Made by a program: the position numbers and the translations under genes
Shown: piece by piece, positions 29,052 through 39,520 of the stretch
How the letters are laid out: each line of letters begins with the position of its first letter
Numbering within the stretch: position 1 is the first letter of the stretch
Origin: Orenia metallireducens
GTDB lineage: Bacteria > Bacillota > Halanaerobiia > Halobacteroidales > Halobacteroidaceae
Assembly (NCBI RefSeq): GCF_003001995.1
Contig: NZ_PVNB01000020.1
Span: forward strand, 1 to 64,000
Reading direction: 5' to 3'
DNA: 64,000 bases
The notes under the pieces: model-generated
The model's input: the letters and a program-made list of their open reading frames with translations, nothing else
Database searches by the model: none
What the model was told of the DNA's origin: nothing

Positions 29052-29790
29052 AGTTAATTTAAAAAAGACAGAGCGCTTGGATGATCTATTAATTGATGAT
29101 TTGAAATTAATTCAGAATCCTGATTACTTCTGTTTTTCACTGGATGCTGTTCTACTTGCTAATTTTGCTAGTCCTAAAAAGAACTCCAAGGTTTTAGATA
29201 TAGGTACAGGCAGTGGAATTATCCCTCATTTAATGCAGGCTAAATATCAAGTCGAGAAGATTTATGGTATTGATATTCAAGCAGAATTAATTGATATGGC
29301 CAAACGTAGTGCCAAATACAATAATATAGAAGATAAATTAGAGTTTATTAATGCTAATATCAAGAATGGGTTAGAAGTATTTAAAAGGGAGAGCTTTGAT
29401 TATATCATCAGTAATCCACCTTATATGAAGGCTAGCAGTGGCAAGATTAATCTGGAGGATAAAGTAGCTATTGCCCGCCATGAGATAGAGTGTGACTTAG
29501 AAGATATTATTAAGATGAGTAGCCAATTACTTAAGTATCGAGGTAAGGTTGCTTATGTTTATAGAACTCAGCGATTAGCTGAGTTATTATCTTTGATGGA
29601 CAAGTATAATTTAGCTGCTAAGAGGTTAAGGTTGATTCATTCACAGATTGATAAAGAGGCTAAGTTATTTTTGGTAGAAGGTGTTAAAGGTGGAGGCGTT
29701 GGTCTAGATATTTTAGCTCCTTTAATTCTTAATGATGATAAAGGGAACTATACTGAAGAGGTAAAGAAGATTTATTTTCCTGAGAAGTAA
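29041..29790 (+). CDS. tRNA (adenine-N6) methyltransferase-like protein YabB/TrmN6
   Basis: A 249-residue class I SAM methyltransferase. The SAM loop [12 protein letters not shown] is near residue 51 and the catalytic NPPY ([10 protein letters not shown]) near 121 marks an N-methyltransferase acting on adenine. Position between yabA and yazA identifies it as the YabB orthologue, a relative of TrmN6 acting on tRNA-Val A37. GTG 29041 follows GGAGG at 29027-29031. Confidence 0.92.
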   Translation: MINRVNLKKTERLDDLLIDDLKLIQNPDYFCFSLDAVLLANFASPKKNSKVLDIGTGSGIIPHLMQAKYQVEKIYGIDIQAELIDMAKRSAKYNNIEDKLEFINANIKNGLEVFKRESFDYIISNPPYMKASSGKINLEDKVAIARHEIECDLEDIIKMSSQLLKYRGKVAYVYRTQRLAELLSLMDKYNLAAKRLRLIHSQIDKEAKLFLVEGVKGGGVGLDILAPLILNDDKGNYTEEVKKIYFPEK

Positions 29791-29816
29791 TTGATTCTTC
29801 TTTAAAGGGTGGTTAG

Positions 29817-30071
29817 ATGTCTAATTATGTTTACATACTACAGTGTGCTGATAATACTTTATATACTGGTTATACTAATGATTTAGAGAGAAGGATTAAC
29901 CTGCATAACTCTGGTAAGGGTGCTAAATATACTCGGGGTAGAACCCCTGTTAAGCTCCGTTATTTTGAAGAGTATCAGACTAAGAGTGAAGCTATGAAGC
30001 GGGAATATGCTATTAAACAGTTGAAAAGGCAGGATAAATTGAGATTAATAAAGGGTGATATAGATGGATGA
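29817..30071 (+). CDS. GIY-YIG endonuclease domain protein (YazA)
   Basis: An 84-residue single GIY-YIG domain ([19 protein letters not shown]) with the following [19 protein letters not shown] arginine-rich helix, of the UPF0213 family. The exact nuclease role is unknown. It sits in the canonical slot before rsmI and overlaps it by eight bases. Confidence 0.95.
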   Translation: MSNYVYILQCADNTLYTGYTNDLERRINLHNSGKGAKYTRGRTPVKLRYFEEYQTKSEAMKREYAIKQLKRQDKLRLIKGDIDG

Positions 30072-30915
30072 AGGGATTTTATATGTCTGTGGGACTCCAA
30101 TTGGGAATTTAGATGATATTACCTTGCGTGCTTTAAATACATTAAAAGAGGTTGATTTGATTGCTGCTGAGGATACTCGGCATACTAGAAAATTACTCAA
30201 TCATTATCAGATTGAAGCCAAATTAACCAGTTATCATGAACATAATGAATTAGAGAAGAGTAAGGAGCTTTTAGAGAGATTAAGAGGCGGATTAGATGTT
30301 GCTTTGGTCTCTGATGCAGGGATGCCAGGAATATCTGATCCAGGATATAGGTTAATCTCTTTGCTTAGAGAAGAAGGGATTAAGGTTGTTCCAATCCCTG
30401 GTCCTACAGCTATGACCACAGCCTTGGTCATTTCAGGGTTGCCAACAGACCGTTTTGCCTTTGAAGGTTTTCTACCTAGAAAGAAGAATGAGCGGAGAAG
30501 TTATTTAGAGGGCCTAAAAGGGGAAGAGAGGACACTAATATTTTATGAAGCACCCCATCGTTTGACCAAGACCTTAGCTGATATCTTAGAGGTATTGGGA
30601 GATAGGAAGATAGCTTTATGCAGGGAGCTGACTAAGAAGTTTGAAGAGACGATTAGTGGCAAAGTCAGTGAACTGCTAGAGGAGTTTAAAGAGGATTCCC
30701 CTAGAGGTGAGATGGTCTTGGTTGTTGAAGGTGGAGTAATTCAGCAAGATGAAGAGCTAGAGGAGTGGAGAGGTCTATCTATTTTAGATCATCTAGAAAG
30801 TTTAATGGCAGATGGTTTGACTAAGAAGAAAGCTATTAAAGAAGTGGCTAAATTACGTTCCTTACCCAAAAATGAAGTTTATCAGATTGCCACTAAGATA
30901 AAAGTTAATATATAA
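30064..30915 (+). CDS. rsmI: 16S rRNA C1402 ribose 2'-O-methyltransferase
   Basis: A 283-residue tetrapyrrole-methylase-fold enzyme. Conserved segments are [34 protein letters not shown] near 38, [15 protein letters not shown] near 80 and [12 protein letters not shown] near 112. It ends the tmk-rsmI cluster. A weak GC-rich hairpin with a T5 tail follows at about 30924-30956. Confidence 0.97.
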   Translation: MDEGILYVCGTPIGNLDDITLRALNTLKEVDLIAAEDTRHTRKLLNHYQIEAKLTSYHEHNELEKSKELLERLRGGLDVALVSDAGMPGISDPGYRLISLLREEGIKVVPIPGPTAMTTALVISGLPTDRFAFEGFLPRKKNERRSYLEGLKGEERTLIFYEAPHRLTKTLADILEVLGDRKIALCRELTKKFEETISGKVSELLEEFKEDSPRGEMVLVVEGGVIQQDEELEEWRGLSILDHLESLMADGLTKKKAIKEVAKLRSLPKNEVYQIATKIKVNI

Positions 30916-30994
30916 ATGGAGAGGGAGGGCTGGAGAAGCTCTTCTTTTTGTATATTTTAACCTTTGCGGATAGTAAGAGATGGTTTAGGAAGCA

Positions 30995-31112
30995 TTGTAA
31001 TATTAAGATAGTTCAAGTTAAGGTTAAGTCTAAGTAAAATATTGAAAAGTGATCTTATGATCTACTCAATCTTGATCTTAGACTTATAATACTTAAATTG
31101 GCAAATAAAAGA
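30995..31112. repeat. Degenerate copy of the GCGACAC-type hairpin element
   Basis: TTCAAGTTAAGGTTAAGTCT on the left and TCTTGATCTTAGACTTATAA on the right form imperfect arms. Both resemble the interior of the two near-identical elements at 46765 and 52225. The terminal GCGACACTTT motif has decayed. I treat it as an old member of that family. Confidence 0.5.
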
Positions 31113-31170
31113 AAAGTTCTTAAGCAGGAAGTTCTTTTTAGATGTTGAAGATTAAAGATAAAGGTTGGTG

Positions 31171-32190
31171 ATGAAGATGCTCCTAACAGAAGATTTGAAG
31201 TTCTTATTAAAGGACTGTAATGATAAATTAAAAGAGAAGTATGAGAATCAATCTAATCTTGGTAAAAAGGATTTACGCCGATTGATTAGTAAGATGGCGG
31301 AGTTTATCAGTTTAAATAGAATGAAAAAAGTAGAGATTGATAAGTTAATTAAAGGTAGACCTATTATTGGGGTAGATGGCTCAGTCAATAAACAGGGTAA
31401 GGTCTATCCCCATTATATTGAGCTCTTACAGGCTTTGGCTAAAAGTACTGATAGAAGTCAATCGGGCATCGTTAGGCATGATATCTTCAGTCCCATGATT
31501 GAAAAGGATAAGCAGAATATCTTAAAGAAGGTATCTATTGCAAATAATAAGGTTGATGAAGATAGTAAGGTCTATGCTCAAGAGGTAGCAGGAAAGATTA
31601 GGAGTTCATTATTGGCTAGCTTAGAGGTGTTGGTAGCTTATGATAGCATATTAAAATGGAATCCAAGTTTGATAATGATGGATGGTTCTTTAGCTAGATA
31701 TAAGATTCAGGCTGAAGAGGAGTGGGAAGAGCTAGTAGAGTTGGCTTTAAAGAGAGAGGTCTTGATTGTCGGAGTTATCGAAGAGATAGGAACCCATGAT
31801 TTAAGCCTAGCTTTAGGTGATGATTTACCTAATAAGATGGTTGACATGTATGACAGGGAGCTAATGTTTGGTCTATTAGAAATAGGAGAGATGATGTTAT
31901 TTGCTGACCCAAAGGATCAACTTAAAAAGGCCTTTGTCAGAAGTTCTCGTGATCCTGGGGTAATTGGAATAGATCTCTTAAAGGAGCAGAGTAGTGTGAT
32001 CAAGGATGTGGCTAGCTTAGTCTATTCTTTAACTCCAGAAGCAGGCAGGGGAATTCCAATCTGGCTTGATATCGTTGATGAAGAGGTCAGAATTAGCAAT
32101 AAGATGATGGAGATGATTATTGATAACTATCTAGATCCTACTTTGAAACAGCGGTTATTCCATTCTAAAAGAGCAGATAGAGTTTACTAA
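31171..32190 (+). CDS. nurA: NurA-type nuclease
   Basis: A 340-residue NurA-domain protein. The metal-binding aspartates lie in PIIGVDGSVNKQGK near residue 66 and LIMMDGSLARYK near 168. NurA is a 5'-3' nuclease that works with the hexameric HerA translocase in end resection, best known from Archaea. The HerA gene follows in the same direction. ATG 31171 is preceded by AAAGGTTGG; ATG 31177 is possible. Confidence 0.85.
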   Translation: MKMLLTEDLKFLLKDCNDKLKEKYENQSNLGKKDLRRLISKMAEFISLNRMKKVEIDKLIKGRPIIGVDGSVNKQGKVYPHYIELLQALAKSTDRSQSGIVRHDIFSPMIEKDKQNILKKVSIANNKVDEDSKVYAQEVAGKIRSSLLASLEVLVAYDSILKWNPSLIMMDGSLARYKIQAEEEWEELVELALKREVLIVGVIEEIGTHDLSLALGDDLPNKMVDMYDRELMFGLLEIGEMMLFADPKDQLKKAFVRSSRDPGVIGIDLLKEQSSVIKDVASLVYSLTPEAGRGIPIWLDIVDEEVRISNKMMEMIIDNYLDPTLKQRLFHSKRADRVY

Positions 32191-32246
32191 GGCAATGCAT
32201 AATTTATAATTAATAATTGATAATTAAAGATGGAAGGTGGTTTAAT

Positions 32247-34088
32247 ATGCAGGTAGTAGGTTTGACTACTCAGCAGGAGGTTTATGTAGCTTCTAAAGAG
32301 AGAAAGTTTAGAATCAATGAGATGCTAAAGATAGTAGATGAAAGTTTAGGTACTCCATTAGGTGAAGTTGTAGAAACACAGGCTTATAATAGATACATAC
32401 CATTATCAATAGATAAGGGATTTGTAGATAAAGGGGTTATTGCCTCACTACAGAGTATAGGCTATAACATCTCTGAAGATGAGATTAATATTGCTAAGGT
32501 AAGATTACTTAAAGAAGCACCTTACCCTATAAAGACTGGTTCTAATGTAGTAAGTCCTGAATTCAGTGAAGTAAAGAGTCTTTTGGTCAAAGAAAGACCA
32601 GAAGATGGTCTGGTTCTTGGTGTGATCAAGGGGACAGAAGAGATGGGCCAAGAGATGGATGAAGAGCTAAAGGATATAGCCCCTTTATTTGAAGATGAGG
32701 AGGTAATTCCCCAAATAGGAGTTCCTTTCAACTTTAAGGTCAAGGCGATGCATCAATATCCCCATATTGGAATTATAGGTGGGTCTGGTTCAGGTAAATC
32801 CTTTGGGATGAGGGTTATCCTAGAAGAGTTGATGAAATTAAGAGTACCAACTATCGTCTTTGATCCTCACTTTGAGATGGATTTTAGTACAAAATTTGAA
32901 AAATTAGCTGATAAATATGCCAATGACTTTAGTAATGATTTTGAAGTTTATCAGATTGGACAGACTGTAGGGGTTAACTTTAGTGATTTAAGTACTAAGG
33001 ATTTATCTGATTTATTGGCAGCAGCGAGTAGTTTGAGTGATTCTATGATTAATGCTGTTCAGAGCTTACATCATAAGAGAGATAGCTTATTAAGCTTTAA
33101 AGGGAGATTAGAAGATCTGCAAAAGGCTCAAGAACTAGGAAGAAAACGCCTAGAAAGAGATGTAAAAAGTGGTGCAGTAGAGGGTGATTTAAAGGAAGAG
33201 TACCAGATGTATTTGGAGCTGTTAGATGCTTATGGGAATTTACCTCCTAGCTCAGTTAGTGGTCTAATTTGGAGGCTGAATCGTTTAGAGAGAGAAGGAC
33301 TATTTAGCCACAGCATTGATCAGATTGAAGTAGGGATTAAAGAGCGTAAACTGGTAGTTATCCAAGGTCCAATCTGGTTATTACAGGTATTTGCTACTTA
33401 TGTCTTAGGAACATTATATCGTAAGCGCAGAGACTATAAAGATGCTCAATATCGTCAACAGGAGGTAGACTACTTCCCTCCTTTTGTAATTGCAACTGAT
33501 GAGGCCCATAACTTTGCTCCTAAAGGCTATGATGCTCCAGCCAATAAGGTGATTAAAGAGATTGCTCAAGAGGGGAGAAAGTATGGAACTTTCTTAATTT
33601 TAGCTACTCAAAGACCGACCTTATTAGATGAGACTGTAACGGCACAGTTGAATACTAAATTTGTCTTTAGAACCGTTAGAGCCAGTGATATTGAGACGAT
33701 TAAGCAGGAGACAGATCTGACAGCAGAAGAGGCTAAACGGTTACCTTATTTGCGTTCTGGAGATACCTTTGTCTCTTCAGCTATCTTTGGTAGAACCTTA
33801 GCAGTTAGAATCAGAGCTTCTAAGACTGAAAGTCCTCATACTGAGAACCCTTTTGAAGAATTAAATAACCATAGTGAAGCAGAGGATGATAAGTTGTATC
33901 AAGCTATCGTAAATAGCCTTCCTATAGATAGCAATGATATGATGTCAAAGTTAGAGGAGATTAATGATAGATTAGATGTAGTGCTAGAAAGAAATATTCT
34001 AGCAGACAAATTAGATGATTTGGCAGAAAAGGGGAAGATTGTTGCTAGAAAATCAATTTTCGGTAAAATTTATGAAGAGATAGAATAA
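32247..34088 (+). CDS. herA: HerA-type DNA translocase ATPase
   Basis: A 613-residue FtsK/HerA-superfamily ATPase. A beta-barrel HAS-like N-terminus leads to Walker A GIIGGSGSGKSFG near residue 175, Walker B FVIATDEAHNFAP near 415, and the sensor LATQRPTLLDETVTAQLNTK near 452. With the preceding NurA it forms the HerA-NurA end-processing pair. ATG 32247 follows GGAAGGTGG. The C-terminus ends in a helical segment. A role in repair is family-based; a defence role is possible but not shown. Confidence 0.88.
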   Translation: MQVVGLTTQQEVYVASKERKFRINEMLKIVDESLGTPLGEVVETQAYNRYIPLSIDKGFVDKGVIASLQSIGYNISEDEINIAKVRLLKEAPYPIKTGSNVVSPEFSEVKSLLVKERPEDGLVLGVIKGTEEMGQEMDEELKDIAPLFEDEEVIPQIGVPFNFKVKAMHQYPHIGIIGGSGSGKSFGMRVILEELMKLRVPTIVFDPHFEMDFSTKFEKLADKYANDFSNDFEVYQIGQTVGVNFSDLSTKDLSDLLAAASSLSDSMINAVQSLHHKRDSLLSFKGRLEDLQKAQELGRKRLERDVKSGAVEGDLKEEYQMYLELLDAYGNLPPSSVSGLIWRLNRLEREGLFSHSIDQIEVGIKERKLVVIQGPIWLLQVFATYVLGTLYRKRRDYKDAQYRQQEVDYFPPFVIATDEAHNFAPKGYDAPANKVIKEIAQEGRKYGTFLILATQRPTLLDETVTAQLNTKFVFRTVRASDIETIKQETDLTAEEAKRLPYLRSGDTFVSSAIFGRTLAVRIRASKTESPHTENPFEELNNHSEAEDDKLYQAIVNSLPIDSNDMMSKLEEINDRLDVVLERNILADKLDDLAEKGKIVARKSIFGKIYEEIE

Positions 34089-34194
34089 TATCACTGGGAA
34101 TAATGTTGTTGAGATTAAAGGTGATTTGACAATGTTGTAGAATAAATAATGTAGTGATATTTTAATATAAGAAGATAAGGGGGAGGAATTTGAC

Positions 34195-35427
34195 TTGAAA
34201 AGTTTGGGACGTAATTTTAAGATCAGTTTAAGGGTTAAATTTGTGTTTGCAGTAATTGTTTCTTTACTGATAGGTTCATTTATTGCCGATAAATTAAACT
34301 TGTTTATTTCAAGCAATATTTATCAAGGAGATTTTTTAGTTTATGTCACAACAGTTATTCAGGGAATTATTATAACTGGAATGATTTTATTGTTAACCAA
34401 TCGCTTAATTATAAAACCGATCAATAACATGACTAAGTTAACTCGTCAAGTATCTAAGGGGAATTTGGATATTGATGTTAATAAAGTAAAACGCAATGAT
34501 GAGATAGGCTCTCTACAAACAGAGTTAAACAAGATGATAATAAGTATGAATAAAATGCTAGAAAAGATTAATAGCACCACTAATCGTGTAGAGAGTATAA
34601 GCTCTGATCTGGCTAGAGCCTCTGAAGAGTCAGGGATGATGAGTCAGCAAGCAGCTCATTCTATACAGGATATAGCCTTTAAGTCACAGCAAGAGGTTAA
34701 TCTAGTAGAGGGATTGAAAATGAGTATTAGGGAAATCAGTGGTAGTGCAGGTAATAGTAAATACTCCATTCAAGCAGTATCTGATGTTGCTAATACTGGT
34801 AATGAAGTTATCGGTGATGCTGTTAATATGATTACAGAACTTGCTCAAAGAATCAATAAATCTACAGTGATAGTAGAAGAGATGAATGAATTTACTCAAA
34901 ACATTAGCCGTTTTGTAGATGCTATTACAGGAATAGCGGAACAGACAAACTTATTAGCGTTAAATGCATCTATTGAAGCAGCTAGAGCTGGTGAAGCTGG
35001 TCAAGGTTTTTCAGTAGTGGCTGAAGAGATTAGAGAGTTGGCAGTAGAATCAAATAAGGCTGCTGAGGATATAGTTGCTTTACTTAAAGATATGACTAAA
35101 AAATCTAAAACAACTGTTGATGAAATGAGGCTGGGTAGAGATAAAGCCAATTCTGGTCTTGAGATAATTAATCAGGCTGATCAATCCTTTGCTGATATAA
35201 AGAATAGAATCAATAGTCTTCATAATACTTTAGATAGTATAATGGAGATTATGGAGGGAGTTGCTACCTTTACAGAAGATATCTCTGGTGCAGCTCAAGA
35301 AGTAGCTGCTATTAGTCAAGAGCAGTCTGCAGATGCTGAAGAAACATCGGCTTTAGCAAATGAGCTAGATATATTAGTAACTGATTTACAGCAGCTAGTT
35401 GAAGAGATACATCTACATCGAGATTAG
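34195..35427 (+). CDS. Methyl-accepting chemotaxis protein with minimal sensor region
   Basis: A 410-residue receptor. Two membrane segments at about residues 16-34 and 42-68 are separated by only a few residues, so there is no sizeable external ligand domain. A HAMP region follows ([17 protein letters not shown]), then a methyl-accepting coiled coil with the hairpin tip [20 protein letters not shown] near 247. It probably senses a membrane, redox or cytosolic signal. TTG start is seven bases behind GGGGGAGG. It is a tandem paralogue of the next gene. Confidence 0.92.
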   Translation: MKSLGRNFKISLRVKFVFAVIVSLLIGSFIADKLNLFISSNIYQGDFLVYVTTVIQGIIITGMILLLTNRLIIKPINNMTKLTRQVSKGNLDIDVNKVKRNDEIGSLQTELNKMIISMNKMLEKINSTTNRVESISSDLARASEESGMMSQQAAHSIQDIAFKSQQEVNLVEGLKMSIREISGSAGNSKYSIQAVSDVANTGNEVIGDAVNMITELAQRINKSTVIVEEMNEFTQNISRFVDAITGIAEQTNLLALNASIEAARAGEAGQGFSVVAEEIRELAVESNKAAEDIVALLKDMTKKSKTTVDEMRLGRDKANSGLEIINQADQSFADIKNRINSLHNTLDSIMEIMEGVATFTEDISGAAQEVAAISQEQSADAEETSALANELDILVTDLQQLVEEIHLHRD

Positions 35428-35441
35428 ACTCTTTTAAATAA

Positions 35442-35480
35442 AGGATATTCTAATAATATTATTAGAATATCCTCTATTTT
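35442..35480 (+). terminator. Terminator between the two chemotaxis receptors
   Basis: A perfect 32-base palindrome (arm AGGATATTCTAATAAT) at 35442-35473 is followed by CTATTTTT. The receptors are therefore separate transcription units. Confidence 0.85.
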
Positions 35481-35611
35481 TGCTTGAAAATTAGTATTAA
35501 TGTAGTATTTAAGCAAAAATTATTTTAATATACCTTTATGAAAAAGGAATTTGTAGTATTTTATAGAATTAAATATATAATTATAAGTATGTAAATGAGG
35601 GGGTATAAAAA

Positions 35612-36853
35612 GTGGGGTTAAAATCTAAGAAGTCTTCTAATATAGGGTTGAGTTTGAGGTATAAGTTTGCATTAGTATTACTATTATCTTTATCTGCAGG
35701 GCCTACTTTGGCTCAATTGGCAAAAGGATACATTATGGAGCATTCTATGGGGCTAAACCCAGTTATCATTTCGGCTATTACCAATATTATTATAAGTATG
35801 ATAGTGATACAAGCTCTAACTGAATTTATGATTATCAGACCTATTAAACAGATGATTAAGTTAGTCAAGAACATAGGTAGAGATGAGTTAAAGGAAGAGG
35901 ATTTAAAGTTCCAACGTTCAGGTGAGATTGGTTATTTACAGCGAGAGCTAGGGAATATGATATTAGATATGAATAAGATGTTAAAAGAGATTAATTATAC
36001 TACTACTGAGGTAAGTCAAGTAAGCAAGGAGTTATCTGTATCTACTAGACAAGCAGATGAGATGGCTATTAGATCTGCTGAAGCTATTGGAGAGGTAGCA
36101 AGCAGTGCTGAGCAGAATGTTAATTTAATTCAAGGATTATCAGATAATATTCAGAGGATAAATGGGAATATTACTGATAATAATCAGATATCCATTAGAG
36201 ATATCTCTAAGGCTGCTAATGAAGGAAATGAGATTATCAGTCGTGCTGTAGAAGTAATGGAAGAGATTGACTTAAGCATCAATAATTCTGCAACAACAGT
36301 GGATAAGTTGAATAGTTTTACTCAAGAGATTAGCAATTTTGTTGGTGCTATTACTAATATAGCAGAACAGACAAATCTGTTAGCATTAAATGCTAGTATT
36401 GAGGCTGCAAGGGCAGGAGAGCATGGCAAAGGCTTTGCAGTTGTAGCTGAAGAGATTAGACAGTTGGCAGAAGAATCTAATAAATCTGCTGAAGATATAG
36501 TAGATTTAATTAAGCAGATGAAAAGACAATCTGAAGATACTGTAAAAGAGATGGAAGTTGGGCGTGAAAAGGCTGATACTGGTTTAGATATTATCAATCA
36601 GGCTAATAAAGAATTTATTACCATTAAGGATAAGGTAAATGAATTAGATATGGCGTTAGATAAGGCTGTATCTTCTAGTGAGGATATAGCCAGTTTTGTA
36701 GAAGAGATATCTGCTTCGGCAGAAGAGGTAGCTGCTATTAGTCAGGAACAGTCTGTTGAGGCAGAAAAATCTTCAGAGACTGTTGGCAAATTGGAAGCAG
36801 TTGTTGCTGACTTAGAAAAATTAGTTGAAGAGATTAATTTATCAAAAGAATAA
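35612..36853 (+). CDS. Methyl-accepting chemotaxis protein, paralogue
   Basis: A 413-residue receptor with the same plan as its neighbour. The two membrane segments at about 15-33 and 48-72 are close together. HAMP follows ([15 protein letters not shown]), then the signalling hairpin [20 protein letters not shown] near 254. The shared tip and tail ([11 protein letters not shown]) suggest tandem duplication, while the N-terminal halves have diverged. GTG start follows GAGGGGG. Confidence 0.92.
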   Translation: MGLKSKKSSNIGLSLRYKFALVLLLSLSAGPTLAQLAKGYIMEHSMGLNPVIISAITNIIISMIVIQALTEFMIIRPIKQMIKLVKNIGRDELKEEDLKFQRSGEIGYLQRELGNMILDMNKMLKEINYTTTEVSQVSKELSVSTRQADEMAIRSAEAIGEVASSAEQNVNLIQGLSDNIQRINGNITDNNQISIRDISKAANEGNEIISRAVEVMEEIDLSINNSATTVDKLNSFTQEISNFVGAITNIAEQTNLLALNASIEAARAGEHGKGFAVVAEEIRQLAEESNKSAEDIVDLIKQMKRQSEDTVKEMEVGREKADTGLDIINQANKEFITIKDKVNELDMALDKAVSSSEDIASFVEEISASAEEVAAISQEQSVEAEKSSETVGKLEAVVADLEKLVEEINLSKE

Positions 36854-36864
36854 TTTTCTTTAAC

Positions 36865-36893
36865 TTGACAAAACTATTAATATCTTGTATATT
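36865..36893 (+). promoter_or_regulatory. Promoter of the metG leader
   Basis: TTGACA and TATATT with a 17-base spacer, about 190 bases before the T-box aptamer. Confidence 0.72.
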
Positions 36894-37074
36894 TTAAACT
36901 AAGTTCTGGATATTAAAAGTCAATTAAATATATATAGTAAAAGCGAAGAAGGGAAGAGTAGAGTCAATAAGTGCTTGGTGGTTTTAGGCACTTATTGCTC
37001 ACGAAGGGTTCAAGGAACCCGAAGGGGATTTGTGGTTGTTAAAGGAAAATTAGTATTGTATTAAAAGTATATAG

Positions 37075-37326
37075 GTTAGAAGCAAAGAAGGGAAGAGTAA
37101 GTATTTAAGCTGTTTACAGAGAGCTGGGCTGAGGTTGAGAACCAGTAAGAGCAAGAATACTGAAGATGGTCCTAGAGCTATATGGTTGAAGTTTAGTAGA
37201 TCATATCGGGTTGCTACCGTTATCAGCTTAAGAGTGGCTATATAATTAAGTATATAGCAATTAGGGTGGTACCGCGACGATAGTTAACCCCTCGTCCCTA
37301 TAATTTTAGGGACGAGGGGTTTTTAT
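37075..37326 (+). promoter_or_regulatory. T-box riboswitch, methionine (AUG specifier)
   Basis: The T-box AGGGTGGTACCGCG lies at 37263-37276. The antitermination/terminator hairpin has AACCCCTCGTCCCT arms at 37286-37320 followed by T5. The specifier ATG is at 37166-37168 in GAAG-ATG-GTCC. It controls metG, which agrees with the specifier. The 5' start AAAGAAGGGAAGAGTA is repeated 140 bases upstream at 36943, see findings. Confidence 0.93.
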
Positions 37327-37440
37327 ATTTAATGGACAATGTAGAATGTACAAGTGACAATTAAATAAGATGTAATAGGTATTTTAATTGTGTATTGGCA
37401 TTTGCTAATTGTAAATTTTATAAATATAGGAGGAATAAAG

Positions 37441-39390
37441 ATGAGTAATAAGACTTTTTATGTGACAACACCGATTTATTATCCAAATGACAAGCTGCAT
37501 ATTGGTCATACTTATACGACAACAGCAGCAGATACGATTACTAAATTTAAGAAATTACAAGGATATGAGTGTGAACTGATTACTGGTTCTGACGAGCACG
37601 GGCAGAAGATTCAAAAATCTGCTGCTAAGCATGATATGTCCCCGAAGGAGTATGTTGATGGGATTGTAGCTTCCTTCAAAGAGTTATGGGATAAGCTAAA
37701 GGTAGATTATACAGAGTTTGTTCGAACTACTAGTGATGAACATAGAGCAGATGTAGAGTATATCTTCAAGAAGGTTTATGATAAGGGTGATATCTATAAG
37801 AGTAAGTATGAAGGGTATTACTGTACACCTTGTGAGACCTATTGGACTGAAAGACAGCTAGATGAAGAGGGGAATTGTCCCGATTGTAATCGAGCGGTAG
37901 AATGGATGGAAGAAGAGAGTTACTTCTTTAAAATGTCAAAATATCAAGATCGATTATTAGAGTTTTTAGATGAGAATCCTGATTTCATTCAACCTGCTAA
38001 AAGGCGTAATGAGATGATTAACTTTATTAAAGATGGGTTGGAGGATTTATGTGTTTCTAGAACTACCTTTGATTGGGGAATTCCGGTACCAATTGATGAA
38101 GGGCATGTGATTTATGTCTGGTTTGATGCCTTGACCAGTTATTTAACAGGGATTGACTGGAATAGAGATGAGGAGAAGTTCAATAAGTTCTGGCCTGCTG
38201 ATATCCATATTGTAGGTAAGGATATCTTAAGATTCCATACAATTATCTGGCCAACTATCTTAATGGCAGCTGACCTCCCTCTACCTAAAAAGGTCTTTGG
38301 ACATGGTTTCTTACTTGTTGATGGTGGAAAGATGTCTAAGTCTAAGGGGAATGTAATCGACCCAGTTAAACTAATTGATGACTTTGGGGTAGACGCTGTC
38401 CGTTACTATCTATTAAGAGAGATTGCTTTTGGAACTGATGGCTCTTATTCTACAGATAACTTTATCCAAAGAATCAACTCTGATTTAGCCAATGATTTAG
38501 GAAATTTATTGAATAGAACTGTAGCAATGGTCGATAAATATTTTGAGGGAGTAATTCCAGAGTCAAAAGTTGAGACTGAATTTGATGCTGATTTAGCTAA
38601 GGTAGCTGCTAGTACCTTTAAATCTTTAGAAGAGAATCTAGAGAACTTACAATTTAGTGTTGCTTTAGAGGACTTATGGAATTTAATTCGAAGAACTAAT
38701 AAATATATTGATCAGACTACGCCGTGGGTCTTAGCTAAGGATGAGAATAGACGTGATGAATTGGGAACAGTATTGTATAATCTTTTAGATACTTTAAGAA
38801 GGGTAGCAATTACCTTAGTTGCCTTTTTACCAGAAGCACCAGCTCAGATGTGGGAGCAATTAGGTATTGAAGAGAGCTTAGCAGAACAGAGCTGGGAAGA
38901 TGCTAAAGCTCAAGGTAAGCTAAAAGCTGGTACTAAAGTGAAGAATGGTGATCCAATCTTCCCTAGAATAGATGCAGAGGAATATTACAAAAAATTAGAA
39001 GAAGAAAAGAAAGCTCAAGATAAAAATAATAAGAAAAAGGGTGAGAAGGAGATGTCTGAACAAGAATATATAAGCTTTGATGAATTTGGCAAATTAGAAT
39101 TGAGAGTAGCAGAAGTTTTAGAAGCAGAACAGATTGAAGGAAGTAATAAATTACTTAAAGTGCAGGTGCAGTTAGGTGAGGAGAAACGCCAATTGGTTGC
39201 TGGAATTGCTAAGCACTATGAAGCAGAAGAGTTAGTAGGTAAGAAGGTAGTTATGGTTGCTAACTTAAAACCTGCTACTATCTTTGGGGTGAAATCCAAT
39301 GGTATGATTTTGGCAGCATCTAATGATGAAGGCGAATTAACTGTAACTACAGTTGATAGAGATATTGATAGTGGAGCACAAGTAAAATAA
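37441..39390 (+). CDS. metG: Methionyl-tRNA synthetase
   Basis: A 649-residue class I synthetase. The HIGH-type motif is in YYPNDKLHIGHTYTT near residue 20, zinc-binding cysteines are in CTPCETYW and NCPDCNRA near 127-148, and KMSKSKGNVIDP is near 300. A C-terminal tRNA-binding OB domain (from about 545, LELRVAEVLEAEQIEGSNKL) follows. ATG 37441 lies behind ATAGGAGGAAT. The upstream frame extension has no ribosome site. Confidence 0.97.
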   Translation: MSNKTFYVTTPIYYPNDKLHIGHTYTTTAADTITKFKKLQGYECELITGSDEHGQKIQKSAAKHDMSPKEYVDGIVASFKELWDKLKVDYTEFVRTTSDEHRADVEYIFKKVYDKGDIYKSKYEGYYCTPCETYWTERQLDEEGNCPDCNRAVEWMEEESYFFKMSKYQDRLLEFLDENPDFIQPAKRRNEMINFIKDGLEDLCVSRTTFDWGIPVPIDEGHVIYVWFDALTSYLTGIDWNRDEEKFNKFWPADIHIVGKDILRFHTIIWPTILMAADLPLPKKVFGHGFLLVDGGKMSKSKGNVIDPVKLIDDFGVDAVRYYLLREIAFGTDGSYSTDNFIQRINSDLANDLGNLLNRTVAMVDKYFEGVIPESKVETEFDADLAKVAASTFKSLEENLENLQFSVALEDLWNLIRRTNKYIDQTTPWVLAKDENRRDELGTVLYNLLDTLRRVAITLVAFLPEAPAQMWEQLGIEESLAEQSWEDAKAQGKLKAGTKVKNGDPIFPRIDAEEYYKKLEEEKKAQDKNNKKKGEKEMSEQEYISFDEFGKLELRVAEVLEAEQIEGSNKLLKVQVQLGEEKRQLVAGIAKHYEAEELVGKKVVMVANLKPATIFGVKSNGMILAASNDEGELTVTTVDRDIDSGAQVK

Positions 39391-39515
39391 ATCAGTTGAT
39401 AGTGTATAGTTGGTAGTTAATAGTTAAGGCAAAATTTAAGATGTTAGTTTGTTAAGGTTTTAATCTTTAACTATACACTATAAATTTTCAACTATTAACT
39501 GAACTTAGGGAGGTG
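39391..39515. repeat. Palindromic intergenic repeat between metG and tatD
   Basis: ATAGTGTATAGTT and AACTATACACTAT mirror each other across about 60 bases, with outer AGTTAATAGTT/AACTATTAACT arms. There is no coding frame. It could be a transcript hairpin or a small mobile palindrome. Confidence 0.55.
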
Positions 39516-39520
39516 ATATT

